A DNA stretch of 64,000 nt from Paragonimus westermani (taxonomy: Eukaryota; Platyhelminthes; Trematoda; Plagiorchiida; Troglotrematidae), in contig QNGE01000103.1 of the NCBI GenBank assembly GCA_008508345.1, positions 198,297 through 262,296 on the forward strand, in the 5' to 3' direction. Of the stretch, positions 40,867 through 51,554 are shown one piece after another. The first letter of the stretch is position 1; each line of letters begins with the position of its first letter. The notes below the pieces were generated by a model. The model was given only the letters and a program-made list of their open reading frames with translations, made no database searches and was not told where the DNA came from. The position numbers and the translations under genes were made by a program.

Positions 40867-42099
40867 TAGCTCTCCCCCAGAAGGCTAGTAAGTATTACAC
40901 AGGCCTTCGTTATTGCAGCGAGGGAGGGAAAATCACATATCACGTTTTTTTAGAATGATCACAGTTACAAGGTGATACATGCAAAGAATGATTGCACGTG
41001 ATAGGGAGTGTCAAAGTTCGGGGGTGGAGGAGGGTCGGTCCAAAACATTTGCTGCGCTGCTATGGTTTAATTATTTGTGTTATTTAGTCTTCGGTGCGTT
41101 TCTTGTCTATCGCAGCGGGCTGCCCAACCCTAAAAACTCTTGAGAGAAAAGGGGGGTAGGTTTGTCCAGTGCTGTACGATAGGTCTATGGGAGTTGTCTC
41201 TCCACGCACCATATCCGAATCGTCTGGAAGAGAGAAAACAAGGTGAAGTACCCGCAGGACAGGCGGAAAAGGATAACTCACCGTGTAAACGTATCCGGTG
41301 GACTAAATAATTTCACAGTCGGAGTTTCGTGGACACTACAACTTCGAGTGTCACTGCCTTTGGTTCCCTTCTTCTTTGTTATCCTGTCTACAGTTGATAG
41401 ACTCAAAAAAGAAAAAGATTAGTAGGCGAATAGACCTGGTCCAGAACCATGCTAAGGAATAGTACGTGGTGTTTAAACTGACAGGTATCCTTAGGCAGGT
41501 CGTGCGAGTGGATGCCAGGTGGACTGAAATGAAACAGATAGCGTAGGTTTGGCGCTGTTAGTGTTATCCGCGCAACCGCTCAGCGTGAAATGCTGTTGGC
41601 CTAGAGATATCCATGGTCTGCACAGACAAGGTGGATTATTCCTTGCAAAAGTGCGCAAACAATCTCATATGGCTTAACAAAGCTTTTGACACGGTGTTGC
41701 GAAAACAAATTAGCGCTGGACGAACAAACAGGAGTGACCGTGCAGTGAGGACATTAATGCTAGTCGTGTTCCCCTTGCAGTACCTGCGTTAGGTAGTGCT
41801 TACGACGTTGCAGGGTCCGATGCCGGCTGAAATGTGCCATGGCCGAAACTGCACTCGCGTGAATGAGCGACAGAGGTGTTCTCTGGGTCGGTCCTGAATG
41901 TTGAGAATTCCTGATCTCGTGCGGGAATAACCTACCGAGGAATGGTGTTGTGGCAAGCGTTAGTGGTTCGAGCCGTGAGGACGTTTAATCCGAGGTGTTT
42001 ACCGTGCTGCTTACGACTGTAAGAGCTACACCGTTGGAAAGATGTCCGATAGATGGCCAATGAAACCAGAGCTGCCAGATTGGTTGACCCGTGAATATC

Positions 42100-42870
42100 A
42101 AACTAGGTCAGATGCTGGGTGTGCGTCGCCTTGATGAGGCGTAGATGCAGGGTTTGTGCACCGTTTGGCTGCAGTCAGCTTTTGACTGCGGTATATGGTG
42201 CCTGGATGATATACTAGGTCAAAGACATAGAGAACGGCTTGAAGAAAGTTCAAGCCGCGTCGCGAAGCAGCGATTTCTGCTCCTAGAGCCTCAATGTCTG
42301 ATAGACCACCTTGTCGGGACCCACATGCGCCTACTTTAGAACGTTTAGTAGATTGTGGTACATTCAAGCAATCTAGTTGCTGAAAAGGCTCCATTACTTG
42401 ATCAGCCATGTTTGCTGTCTCGGCAAGAGTTTGTGAACGTGCAACGGAGGGCTACGTCTGTGTGAGAGTTGCCGATGATTTGTTGCGTTTGCGCTAGCGG
42501 CGTTGTAGGGCGTTTGTCAACTAGCTTGAGGTCGTGGAAAATTTTCTGTACTCGGGTCTTGTCGGTTAACAACTGCTCCTTTTTTATAAAAGGTCTCGTA
42601 CTTGAGCTATACGGTTGGTTCACTATAACATCGTGAAGTTGTGAGGTAACTTCGCTCGGAAACCTAACCACTGGCAGAACCCTGTTTGATCAGACGAAAT
42701 TCCGTTGTTGAAAAATTCTGCTTGTAAGTAATCAAACCAGAGAGAGTCATTTTCAAGGAACTGAGGGACCGCTAGAACATTAGTGCCGAAGCGGAGGCTG
42801 TCAACGTGCTTAGGTAGTACTTCGGACAGAGGGCAGTGCTTACGCGGTTCAGATATCAATAACAACTAAT
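42100..42870 (-). pseudogene. Degenerate Gypsy-type Gag
   Basis: Three overlapping minus-strand frames together resemble the Gag of trematode Gypsy elements. The first has VPQFLENDSLWFDYLQAEF and GISSDQTGF, matching the family's P-x-F-x-DP-x-LWF-x-Q-x-EA-x-F and GIT-x-D-x-T-x-F core. The second (42402-42671) has FPSEVTSQLHDVIVNQP and KRPTTPLAQTQQIIG, matching the L-x-EV-x2-E-x-DLL and RKPSQLL-x2-MQQLLG core. The third (42098-42409) begins MADQVMEPF, like the LAEMAD-x-ME segment. Frame changes near 42700 and 42405 show it is broken. No CCHC zinc knuckle or protease follows. Confidence 0.75.
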
Positions 42871-43051
42871 TAAGCTGAATTGAGGAAATATATAAATGCT
42901 TACATGCCGGACGTATACACGAACAGAGAAAAACAACTGATTACGTGTACGTCAATAAAGACAGTATACATGCAAGTACGCAAAGGAACGAACTCACCAA
43001 GACGCAAGAGACAACTGTAGCGGAACGTTCGAAATTTTCGGGCTCACCAAT

Positions 43052-43349
43052 TGTTTGGAACTGATCCAACAAAATACAACCCTGTCAGTTAGCACTATCG
43101 ACAATCGATCGACAGTGAAAAGTCAAGTCTCAGCGCGTCGACTTCGTATATTATTATCGACCCTGGAAAATAGAGAGTACAGAGAGGCGCGTCAAGCTAG
43201 CGAGGCACGGAGCGAGTTGTGTGTTAGCCCCGGGACGGATGTTACAAAATGGGTAGCTTGACTAAAACTAAAGTAGGTACAAAATCAAAATCATAGAAAA
43301 TGTGCAGATGAATGCGACTATCAAAACATCATTTATTATAGTCGCTACA
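43052..43349 (-). repeat. 5' LTR (minus orientation) of the nested Gypsy element
   Basis: Partner of the repeat at 40570-40866. One extra T in the terminal run and scattered substitutions. Directly adjacent on the minus strand is the putative primer-binding site at 43036-43051. Confidence 0.9.
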
Positions 43350-44324
43350 CATGCAGAGGTTAGAGAATAGCGCGCTACCAACAATTAAACCGAAACTCTG
43401 GATACGATATGTTGACGATACATTCGTAATCCTTAAACGCTCCATGTTTGAAGACAAACAGACTGCTAAACAACGTTTACAACAACATTAAATTTACGAT
43501 GGAGATTGAAACCGAGAACCAACTACCGTTCCTAGATGTACTAATCAACCGCAAACCTGATGGAACACTGGAAATCTCATTTTATTGGGAAGAAACACAC
43601 ACGGACCAACTCATTATTCGCAGCAACCGGGTGCACCCGGTCGGCCATAAAAGGAGCTGGATTCGAACTCTGTTCAAACGAGCTGAAACATACTGCAGCA
43701 CCGCAGATCTTCGGAGAAAGGAAGAAAACTACTTATACCGAGTATTTCTTTGCAAAACTGTTCAACTTTATTCGTACTCAATGTTTGCCTGTTCTATAAA
43801 TAGTCAGACAGTTTGGCTACAGCAGGTGGCCAAGGTAGGCTGAAAATGGACAGGGTGAAGCCTTGTTAGTTAAAGCATGCACATCGACAGACACTGGATC
43901 AAGGCCAAAAACGTTTCGTTGCTTTGTATAGTTAATTTGCTTAATTGTTATAAGTCATTGATACACAAGAGCGAACAATCAAGAACACGTCGATTACTTC
44001 TGACACAACTTACCACTACTGGCACTGTTCTACTGACTTATGATTGCCTTATTAGTGTGTCCTTTCAGAAGTTCCGTTGCTGACACAAATTTGGCAAGGG
44101 ATAACTCGTTTATCTGGTGGCAATTTTTAGGTAATTAGCACAGTAATGTCTCCAATCATTTTCGCATGTTAGATCGATTTTTGTTGTATGCTGTCGGCCT
44201 CTTTTTCTACGCTCAATTTTTCGGTAGAACTTTCTGTGCTCCCCTCTGGTCTCTAGCCTGCCCGCCTGTTGTGGCTTTGACTGGCACCAAACTGATGCGG
44301 CTATTGACAAGTACTAAAATTCTT

Positions 44325-44477
44325 GATAAACAGATTGAGAATAACACAACTTTACGAACAAGTTGTAATGCTCTACGCTTAAACCACCTCGAGTGTCCTT
44401 CCACAAGAGTGTTGTAAACGAAATCGTAGAGTATTACAACTTGCTCGTAATGTTGTGTTATTCTCAATCTGTTTATC
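44325..44477. repeat. Hairpin-forming inverted repeat, 53-bp arms
   Basis: Arm 44325-44377 (GATAAACAGATTGAG...) is the complement of 44425-44477 with about three mismatches, around a 47-bp loop. It lies about 300 bp downstream of the homeodomain exon on the minus strand, within the presumed intron. It resembles a MITE-like or foldback insertion. I saw no obvious target duplication and no other copy in the window. Confidence 0.85.
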
Positions 44478-44786
44478 AATAACATGTTAAACACGAAGCC
44501 CAAACTGTTCAACTTCGTTCGTGCTAAATTCCTCCTCAACAAACCTCTTGGACAAGCTGAAACCAAAATTATTTTGCCTACGTTTGTATGATAGACGGTT
44601 AGAACGGCCAGTAATTTGAGATATAGCAAACAATCCAAATCTGTGGAATTTTCTTAACAACAAGATGCTGCTTCTGAATAAGTGGAACAGTAGAAAGAAC
44701 TCAAAAATATCATCACATATGAGTCAGTATCTGGCCACATGCTTGTGCAAGTATGGTTGGAAAAAAGTACGACTATACCAACCTAC

Positions 44787-44977
44787 CTGAAGAACCCTTT
44801 TAGACAGACCTGTTTTCTCTGTCAGCACTTTGAGGTCTTTTACATCTGGATTGTGATTCATATTGAAGTAGGCTTTCATGGCTCGTAGTTGATGATGTTT
44901 AAACGAGGTACGCATCCGCTTCTGTCGAGCTGACATACCCATACAAAAACCGGGAGAAGAATTCAGACAAACGCTAT
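44787..44977 (-). CDS. ap: Homeodomain exon 1 (HD residues 1-46), apterous/Lhx2/9-class LIM-homeobox gene
   Basis: Internal exon of a LIM-homeodomain transcription factor, a nuclear DNA-binding protein that patterns neurons and other tissues in animals. The minus strand shows an acceptor (seven T then CAG) before 44977 and a donor (CAG then GTAGGT) after 44787. The exon is 191 nt: two bases completing a codon, then 63 codons, ending in phase 0. The last 46 residues are homeodomain positions 1-46, with R5, F8, the Lhx2/9-type SFKHHQLR stretch, NHNP at 23-26 and KRVLQ at 42-46. About 17 less conserved residues precede them. The exon stops exactly before V47-W48-F49, a common LIM-homeobox intron site. 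I see no LIM-domain (Cys/His) exons in the window. The second half of the homeodomain is at 57.3 kb, upstream on this strand, so the order is inconsistent with one gene unless the assembly is rearranged. The family call is firm; the exact orthology (apterous versus Lhx2/9 subtype) is inferred. Confidence 0.93.
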
Positions 44978-45139
44978 CTGAAAAAAACATGGTAAATGGA
45001 CGTGGTGATATAAAGACGGGTTTTTACGGGCAGAAAAAATGTTAGCTTTAATCAAGATATATGTATGAATGCAGTTAAATGAAGTGACTGTATCATAATC
45101 AAATATAATACTGCTAAACAATCGGTAGTTTCCTGCAGT

Positions 45140-45250
45140 ATTCGCATTCTGATGTAGATTTTCCATTCGGTCCCCTTAAGAAAAGAAGTTTTGACTTCAG
45201 TTTCACTTCTTCGTGTGCATCGGTAGGGCGTTCATCTACCACAACCGGAT
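45140..45250 (-). repeat. Diverged SINE tail
   Basis: The minus strand matches the segment from the CACTACCGACGAG-like motif through the AAAGAGG/CTTTCC region of the foldback SINE. It lies 5' of the homeodomain exon, in its upstream intron. A minus-strand open frame here (45114-45326) is therefore repeat-derived and not an exon. Confidence 0.55.
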
Positions 45251-45401
45251 GTAAACTGTTGTCTGCGTTCTGATGAGTTGACCATGCTGACCACTGAGTG
45301 AGTGATGAACAAGGTATATGGACCAATTCCCTAGCAGTAAAAACGTTGCCCAGTAAGTTTAATGACCTTTTTTGCTTTAGCTCAAGTGAGAAGACCTAAT
45401 C

Positions 45402-45680
45402 ATGGGTTGGTCGATTGTAGGTTATGGAGCAGTTACTGTCTCTTTTCTGGAGTTGACCGGGAATCCTGGGCATTAGTCACAAGCTAATTTGCCCGAGCGT
45501 TTGGGCTCGACAACTCGGTTGCATCCAGGTTGATGTCACTAGCACAGTAATCAACATTCATTCCTTGTTGCGACGGGTTATGCACTACCGACAAGCTCTA
45601 ACAGCAGTGGGACTAGGGTATAGTGGTTCTTCGTGAAAAAGGTCGGCTGACCCGTCTATCTTAGTGTGAAAGTTAAATCT
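45402..45680 (+). mobile_element. Diverged SINE copy
   Basis: Leader GCAGTTACTGTCTC, a decayed head with AACTCGGTTGCATC, then ATGCACTACCGACAAGCTCT and a degraded tail. The A and B boxes are no longer clear. Confidence 0.6.
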
Positions 45681-45889
45681 AGATGTATAATTAGAATGGA
45701 CTTTGTTCATAGTCTCGAAATTCCGGGTCACTAGTGTTCCCGTCCGAGTGTCAGAACAGATACAAATATCAAGAAATCCCGAGCCGTCCTATTTCACAAA
45801 AGATGTACTACACAAAAGCTGATGAATAGAAGGTAATCTGTGGCACATTGCCAGATCCGTCACTCACGCCTCTTTTTAATGAAAACCGT

Positions 45890-46000
45890 TCACTGATGAG
45901 TAGTCGGGGATTTGGTTTATTTTCAAGTTGACCATCACTCACATTTGATCGCAGCGTTCGCATTCAGATAGACTTTCCAGCCAGCGTCTTTCGAAAAGAA
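45890..46000 (-). repeat. SINE tail cut off at the assembly N
   Basis: Near-perfect minus-oriented SINE tail starting ACTGATGAGTAG and stopping abruptly at TTCGAAAAGAA just before the N. The expected continuation (GCACTAGA...) is missing. Confidence 0.85.
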
Positions 46001-46001
46001 N
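46001..46001. other. Single ambiguous base, probable contig junction
   Basis: The only N in the window. Two unrelated repeats, the SINE tail on the left and the 53.6-kb-type repeat on the right, are both truncated exactly here. This is what a scaffold join or gap closure in repeats would leave. See the finding on homeobox exon order. Confidence 0.8.
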
Positions 46002-46122
46002 CTACGCTTGGTGATGGAACGTTTGCAACCTACATACCAAGCTCGACGAACATACCAATACCAAAACCATCAACCCGAGATACGAACAAATTCACCGCTG
46101 TTCCCAACTTTCAGAAACAAGG
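46002..46122 (+). repeat. Truncated copy of the 53.5-kb foldback repeat
   Basis: Matches 53572-53686 (TTGGTGATG, ACGTTTGCAACCTA, CAATACCAAAACCATCAACC and the CTGTTCCCAAC end) but begins at the N and lacks the left arm. Confidence 0.75.
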
Positions 46123-46289
46123 TTGGCTCTGTTTAACTAAACTGTAATACACTTCTTTTTCAGTTGAGATTTATTCGAATTTAATCTGGTTTCTCTACTC
46201 ACTACTGCGTCAGTACGTTGTCTCAAAAATGTCAGACAGTCAGTAGTATGAGCCACGATTTCATACTAACAAATGCGTATCATTCTCAG

Positions 46290-46664
46290 TGGGGTTCGGA
46301 ATTGTTAGATAATCGTCACGTTTGTCGTGCTAGCATATCTGCCGCTGGACAGGAGTTTGCTGAGTGTCGTACACCCATTTTGATGGGTATCTGTAAATAC
46401 TTCTTTTATCTAATCACCAGTGCTAGATGTTCCCGGCCAAGTGGTGGAACACTCTAGAATTTTTCCAACGAGACTCTGTGGATGAGGATGCCGAATCAGT
46501 GTTGTCAAACAACCTTATCGACCGGCTTCAATAGTCTGTGGTTTCAAGTAATATTTCGAAGGTTCACCTCAGTCGACTGTAGGAAATTTCCAAAGAACCA
46601 CTGCCTGAACTACCGCCAGATGGAATAGCCTTAATAAAAACTCCCCGGACACTGCAAAAACCTG
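46290..46664 (+). CDS. Possible three-exon gene fragment with a 34-nt intron, frame-disrupted
   Basis: Exon A (46290-46386) follows TACTAAC and TTCTCAG and reads in phase 0. A 34-nt GT-AG intron (46387-46420) joins it in phase to exon B, giving PILMGVLDVPGQVVEHSRIF across the junction. At the T-run around 46460 the protein-like reading shifts frame into QRDSVDEDAESVLSNNLIDR and then meets TAG. Exon C (46583-46664) reads EISKEPLPELPPDG and ends at a strong donor (G then GTATGT). Very short introns are known in flatworms. The frame shift and stop suggest either a pseudogene or a sequence error. No family recognised. It starts less than 300 bp from the N. Confidence 0.35.
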
Positions 46665-49600
46665 GTATGTATCGAAGTGAGTACGCACGTTCCAGTTTAC
46701 TTAATGGTGCCACACACGCACTTCGGTAACTTACCGAACGCGGGATCTCGTCGCTATTATAATGCAGCTGAATATTGATGTCACGTGGCTGAGTGAACCG
46801 GGAAGTTATACTTTGTGGCCTAACTTATGCCTCCCATATGAGTCATTTGTCCCACTCTGGCATTGTTACTGTCTACGGTGGAAACCGCAAAGCAGAAGAC
46901 GTAAACTTTCCCATTTTCGATGTCTTCAGTTAACTGCGTGATGTTTTCTTGGCCGGCATACTGCCTGCAGAGGCCAACATGAACGTCAGCCTGAAAGCTA
47001 CTATCTGTGACACACCAGCTCGTACGTTTGTTAAGCTAATACACAATCATGGCAACTATTATGGCTGCAGTAGATCAAAACAAAAGGATTACACTTTAAT
47101 CACAAGCTTGCGTTTACTTTGAATAAACCCTCCGCAAGAACCGATGCCTCTTGTTGTGCCTGACTTCCAGTTGTTATAACGGCTTCATGCGTGGTGTCTG
47201 CCACGCTTAACGGAAAGGGTGCATCGTGACTCAGTAAACGTTGTCAGGTTAAGCAACTGAGTCCTCAACTCGACTTCTGTCGATGAAAAAATAATCACCT
47301 TTGTGTTCAGACTCTTTGAAACGGCTGTTCCAAGCAATTTGGAGTTGCGAATGAAAACAAAAGAATGGGCGCACAGATCAGGGTGAACCTGTTGATGGTA
47401 CAACATTTCCCGTGAAGATGAGAGTTCAGCTTGCCGTAGGTAACGCTCCAGCTGAGTGAGTTAAGTTGTCTCAAGACTCACAGGTGTCAGTGACTCAGGG
47501 AAATCCTCTCGGACAGCGGACTGTGCAACCATGAATGAGTTTTTTTTGGGGTGATTGTAAGGTCTATCTTTACGGCTGTACGAGGACCGAGGAGAATATC
47601 AGGTAGGCGGCCGGACCATTAAAAATGAATTTCGTTGAAGGTGGAACCTCTCAACTACACCGTTTGTCCAACGGCGATAAGCAGTGGTTGTTATGTTCTT
47701 GCATCCAAAGTTACACGCGCCATCCCGTTAGCTCTTGAACCGCGGTTCAGATAACCAAAAAGAGCTGACGAGCCTTTTAACCGCTTTTTTCAAAGACAGT
47801 TTCATTCTGTTTGCCTGGAGTTGATAGAATGAAGTCAGACAACCCATGAACCTCACGACTGTTAGCCAACGGTTGGTTCTCTTATGTTACTTTGATCGCT
47901 AGTTGACTGCTTCCGAGTGTCTTCAACAGCAGGATTAAACGCTGCGACTAAACTGTGAGGCTGTCTAGTGCTTCATTAAAGTTTAAAACTTAAATCAATT
48001 TTCCAAGTTAGGCATTTCATGTGGGGCAACCTAAGATTGGTACAGGCGAGTAAAGTGCATCAGCCTTGGAAGCAACAATGAAGAGTGACTCCAAATTCAC
48101 CCGCTGACGATTCCCAGAAATTATCATGTTCGAGTGTGAAAACCCTCGGTAACGTCTCATTCGTCAGTTTCTTCAGTGAGTCGCTGGCGGCTAAGCCGAA
48201 GAGAAAGAATGGTACTGTGTCGAGTTCACTCTAAAACTTTGATGAAGGTAACTCTCGCAACCTAATCCGACTCGTTACTGATGATAAGCACTCACCGCTC
48301 ATAACGAACTTCCTCCTCAAGTCCCAGAGCTCGTAATGGTGAAATTCTGGCCCCAGACGATAAACTGAAAAGTGCTGTTTGTTTTTTCTTCCGGAAAGAA
48401 ATGGTCATAATCACAGGCTTGTCAAAAACCTTCTCGGGACCCGCCAAGGACGCTTTAAGGTGGAGTTTTGTCGCTAGCTCGTGCACCCTGGTGACGCTTC
48501 TCTGTACCAGACGAAATTCATAGCGGGGTTATTGGTCAGTTCTGAAATAATCTTTATTCATTGCACGCCCTATTAAACTTATCTGATGCCTTATAACTTC
48601 CGTTCCCTCATAACGAAAAACACGTTGAGACTAGCTAATCGAACTTGTCAGCTTTTTAGGTAAGACTTGACGAACTCCGAAAGCGCACTTAAGAGGAGAG
48701 TTTTATGCTAGAGTTTGTTACGATTGGTGGAAGCTGACGTTGTTGGATAAAAACTTGCATACACAAAAGGAAAAACCATGTTCACCTGATTTTTAAAAAT
48801 GAGGCATTAAGGATTTCTTAGTTGTTTGCAAAGTCGACGGTACCCTGACGGTAAAAAGCAACTGATAATAATTACAACTTTCCAACGGGCACAATTCTCT
48901 GCGACTGACAGCCACTATCAGGACGAATTCAGCTTTGTTCAAGTGACTATACCGGCTTGTGACGGCATCATATTAACCCTTCACGTTTCTTGTCCATGAT
49001 AAATGGATTCTACGACCAACTGTTTCTTGTGACGCTTCCTGAGCGTCGTCGACCAACGGCTGGCTGATGGCACTCGGGTATGAAATATGTTACCTTGCTA
49101 AAAAATGATCAGGTCTATCTCGAATGGGGCGTGTATGCCAAGTGGCAGTTTCTTGTCAGAACAACATAATAACTGTATTGGTCATCGGCTGCCATAAGCA
49201 GCACCGCCGTCTTATGGATTATGCTCTCTGGCCGATGACGTACCATCGTCTTTTCCCAACATTAGCGGCTACAGCTTCTTTGCGGGATGAAGTACTCAAA
49301 TCTGATTTTGTCTTTTTTCTTCTGTGGTTATCTATCGAATAGCCCTCATTTACTTACCTCTACTCATTCGATCTTTGATACACAGTCCACCACGTTTTGT
49401 AGCATGTAACCTTGTACCATGCTAAGGCCGACCTGGTCTAAACTCCAGAAGTAGACCTCTAAGAATCAGCAGTTGCGCATACGTGGAACGGTTATTTATT
49501 GACATAAGTAGTACTTGTGAAATTCATACAAAAAATATATGCCACTGGTACCAAATCTTCTATTCATTGCAAAGTCTCTTGGTATGCTCTCAGTGTTTGT

Positions 49601-51518
49601 GTATACGGTTGGTTATTCGGTTGAATGAATAACTAGCCTATATCATACTGGGATTGTCTTAAACGGGTGGACCGGGGCAGTAAGTGGTTAACGCAAAAAT
49701 ACGGTATGAAACAGTAAACACGTCACACCGGTTGATTAAAGAAAAGTTAGCGTTTAAATTTTCGTCCCCACTGCATACATATAGCTAGTCGGATAGTCGA
49801 GTGTTATTTAGATAGTAATTTTCCGACTACCTTTCAAGGAATTGGATTAAAGATTTGGTTAATTGTGTGTTACGACTGGCGCAGTCACCGAACACTAGAA
49901 TTGGCTAATGCGGAAATACACCATACACATCTCATAACACGCAATGCAGAACGTAACGATATCCAAAACCCCGAAAGAATACGGAAGACCTTGACTTTCA
50001 ACTGAGAATGTATTTACTCCAAAACTAGGGGTAACATAGCAGACCAGCATCTACGTGTATATAGACTCGTTGGATGGCCTTGAAGAAGCTCACCTAAACT
50101 GATGCACTAAACGTGGAACAGGTTAATCAGAAGATAAAAGAGAAACATGCGTCAAGACCGAGTTTTGCGCACATTATGGCGCGAAAAGATAAAACTCAGA
50201 ACCATGAAAAATTTTGGGAATAAACCTCAAAAAGTAAATCATTTTTAGGATAAATACACGTTCTGCAATACCGTGGATATACACAGTGGGAGTTTTTCAC
50301 ACAAGGCTGTCAACTGTCTTGCAACAAACACAAATGAGATGAGTGAACTATGTAGCTAGACTGTCCAATTCAATCTATGTAGTAGATTAGTTAACAAAAT
50401 TATGGACACAAAATCAATCTGTTCATGACAAAAGCCGACTCTCAGTGCAATGGTCACAGTTACTGTAACTTTCACCTTGCAATGACTAACCCGGAGAGCA
50501 AAACCTGAGCATGGACATCACCAAGTAATGGGGAGACTGTATAAAAATTCGAGGCTCGTACTGAAGCATCTATGTGGACTGCAAGGCGTTTACATTACGC
50601 ACCCGAACAAGTCATCGGAACAAGACATTCGTCAGAAACTACTAGCTTCCAAATCACCCCGGGAGTTCCAGTGTGAAGTTTTAATTCACCGAACGTAAGG
50701 CTATCTGTCGATGGTTGGAACACACCAAATAGACATGCAGACTTTCATGGATCAAGGGTTTCTGTACTCCAAATTTCTGCAACAACAAAAGATGTACGAA
50801 TTATAATTTTTACTTCTGACTATCGACCAAGGCTGAGACTTTTGGATCTCTCCATCATAGAGAATTTGCTGGATTCTAGACTGAACGGTTATGACAGACA
50901 TGTGTATGTATCAATCAGAGATGTTGTTGTGGTTCACTTCAGGATGACATGAGAGGCCGGTTGCCTTTCTGTGTGTCCAGCCAAACGGGACTCTGTCGTA
51001 GCAATTATCATATTTGACATTTAAACTTGCTTTGTCACCGACAACACATTTAACACAAACCCGACACACCATTAGTTTCCGGAATTTGATCATTGTTTCG
51101 TTATTCATATTAAACTATCGGTTCTTATGGGGTCAAATTAAGACAGTAAATGTCAGGGAAAGATTAAAAGTTAGACGCCTTATAAATTGTACGTTTGTGA
51201 TGATCTCATACTGGCACTGACATAAAGGAGCTAATTGATCCAGTGGAATATTGTGTTTCACCACATCATGCACATTTGAAACTCAAAGTGAATCAACGTC
51301 ACATAGCGTGCAACACACAATAATTGCTCCGCGTTCTAACAGCAACACGGATGGGAAGTGCTAGAAGGCGCAGAAGCAATCACACCCAAGCCCTACCACG
51401 TGACTTCGTTCTCAGAAAAGTTTGATAAATTCGATGCTACTTTCGTACAAAGTACACCTTTACCGCTTTGAATTTTATATGTTCAAGCCATCTGCAGTGA
51501 CCACCTACAAAGATGCAG
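46665..51518. other. No recognisable gene
   Basis: A short protein-like minus-strand stretch of about 58 codons around 46835-47012 ends in a stop and has no partner. Otherwise nothing. Confidence 0.45.

Positions 51519-51554
<36 letters not shown>
51519..51554 (+). repeat. (ATC)n microsatellite
   Basis: Twelve uninterrupted trinucleotide units. On the opposite strand it would read as a poly-Asp run in one frame, but no gene context supports translation. Confidence 0.95.

Larger units (their letters stand above)
40570..43349 (-). mobile_element. Gag-only Ty3/Gypsy-like LTR retrotransposon nested in the Penelope RT
   Basis: A 2780-bp insertion flanked by two near-identical direct repeats (LTRs of about 297 and 298 bp, TG...CA ends) and by a CATG target duplication (40566-40569 and 43350-43353). 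Read on the minus strand, the left LTR is followed after one base by TTGGTGAGCCCGA, a primer-binding-site-like sequence. A purine tract (GGGGGAGAG) precedes the right LTR, and the LTR contains AATAAA. The internal 2.2 kb encodes a damaged Gypsy-type Gag (42100-42870), but I see no protease, RT, RNase H or integrase. It is therefore a non-autonomous, internally deleted derivative that must have been mobilised in trans. LTR similarity of about 96 percent by eye suggests a fairly recent insertion. Confidence 0.9.
40384..43830 (+). mobile_element. Penelope-like element fragment: reverse transcriptase, split by an LTR element
   Basis: The RT is in two blocks. Block 1 (40384-40569) carries LSTYFKFNGQ and GTPMGSPISG at 40517-40549. 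Block 2 (43350-43830) resumes in the same frame and has RYVDDTF, whose YVDD catalytic motif is at 43408-43419. A frame change near 43445 leads into NQLPFLDVLINRKPDG and a THTD-x-HKRSW-x-RTLFKRAE stretch typical of Penelope RTs. Another shift near 43740 breaks the frame again. Removing the 40570-43349 insertion and one copy of CATG restores the reading frame across the junction, showing that the two blocks were one ORF. The 5' part is missing and no endonuclease follows, so the copy is dead. Confidence 0.85.

Noticed and set aside
44213..44638. 141-codon minus-strand frame
   Set aside because: It spans the inverted repeat at 44325-44477 and has no recognisable domain; its openness comes from the hairpin arms.
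45114..45326. Minus-strand frame of 70 codons just upstream of the homeodomain exon, considered as the preceding exon
   Set aside because: Most of it aligns with the tail of the foldback SINE, so it is repeat-derived.
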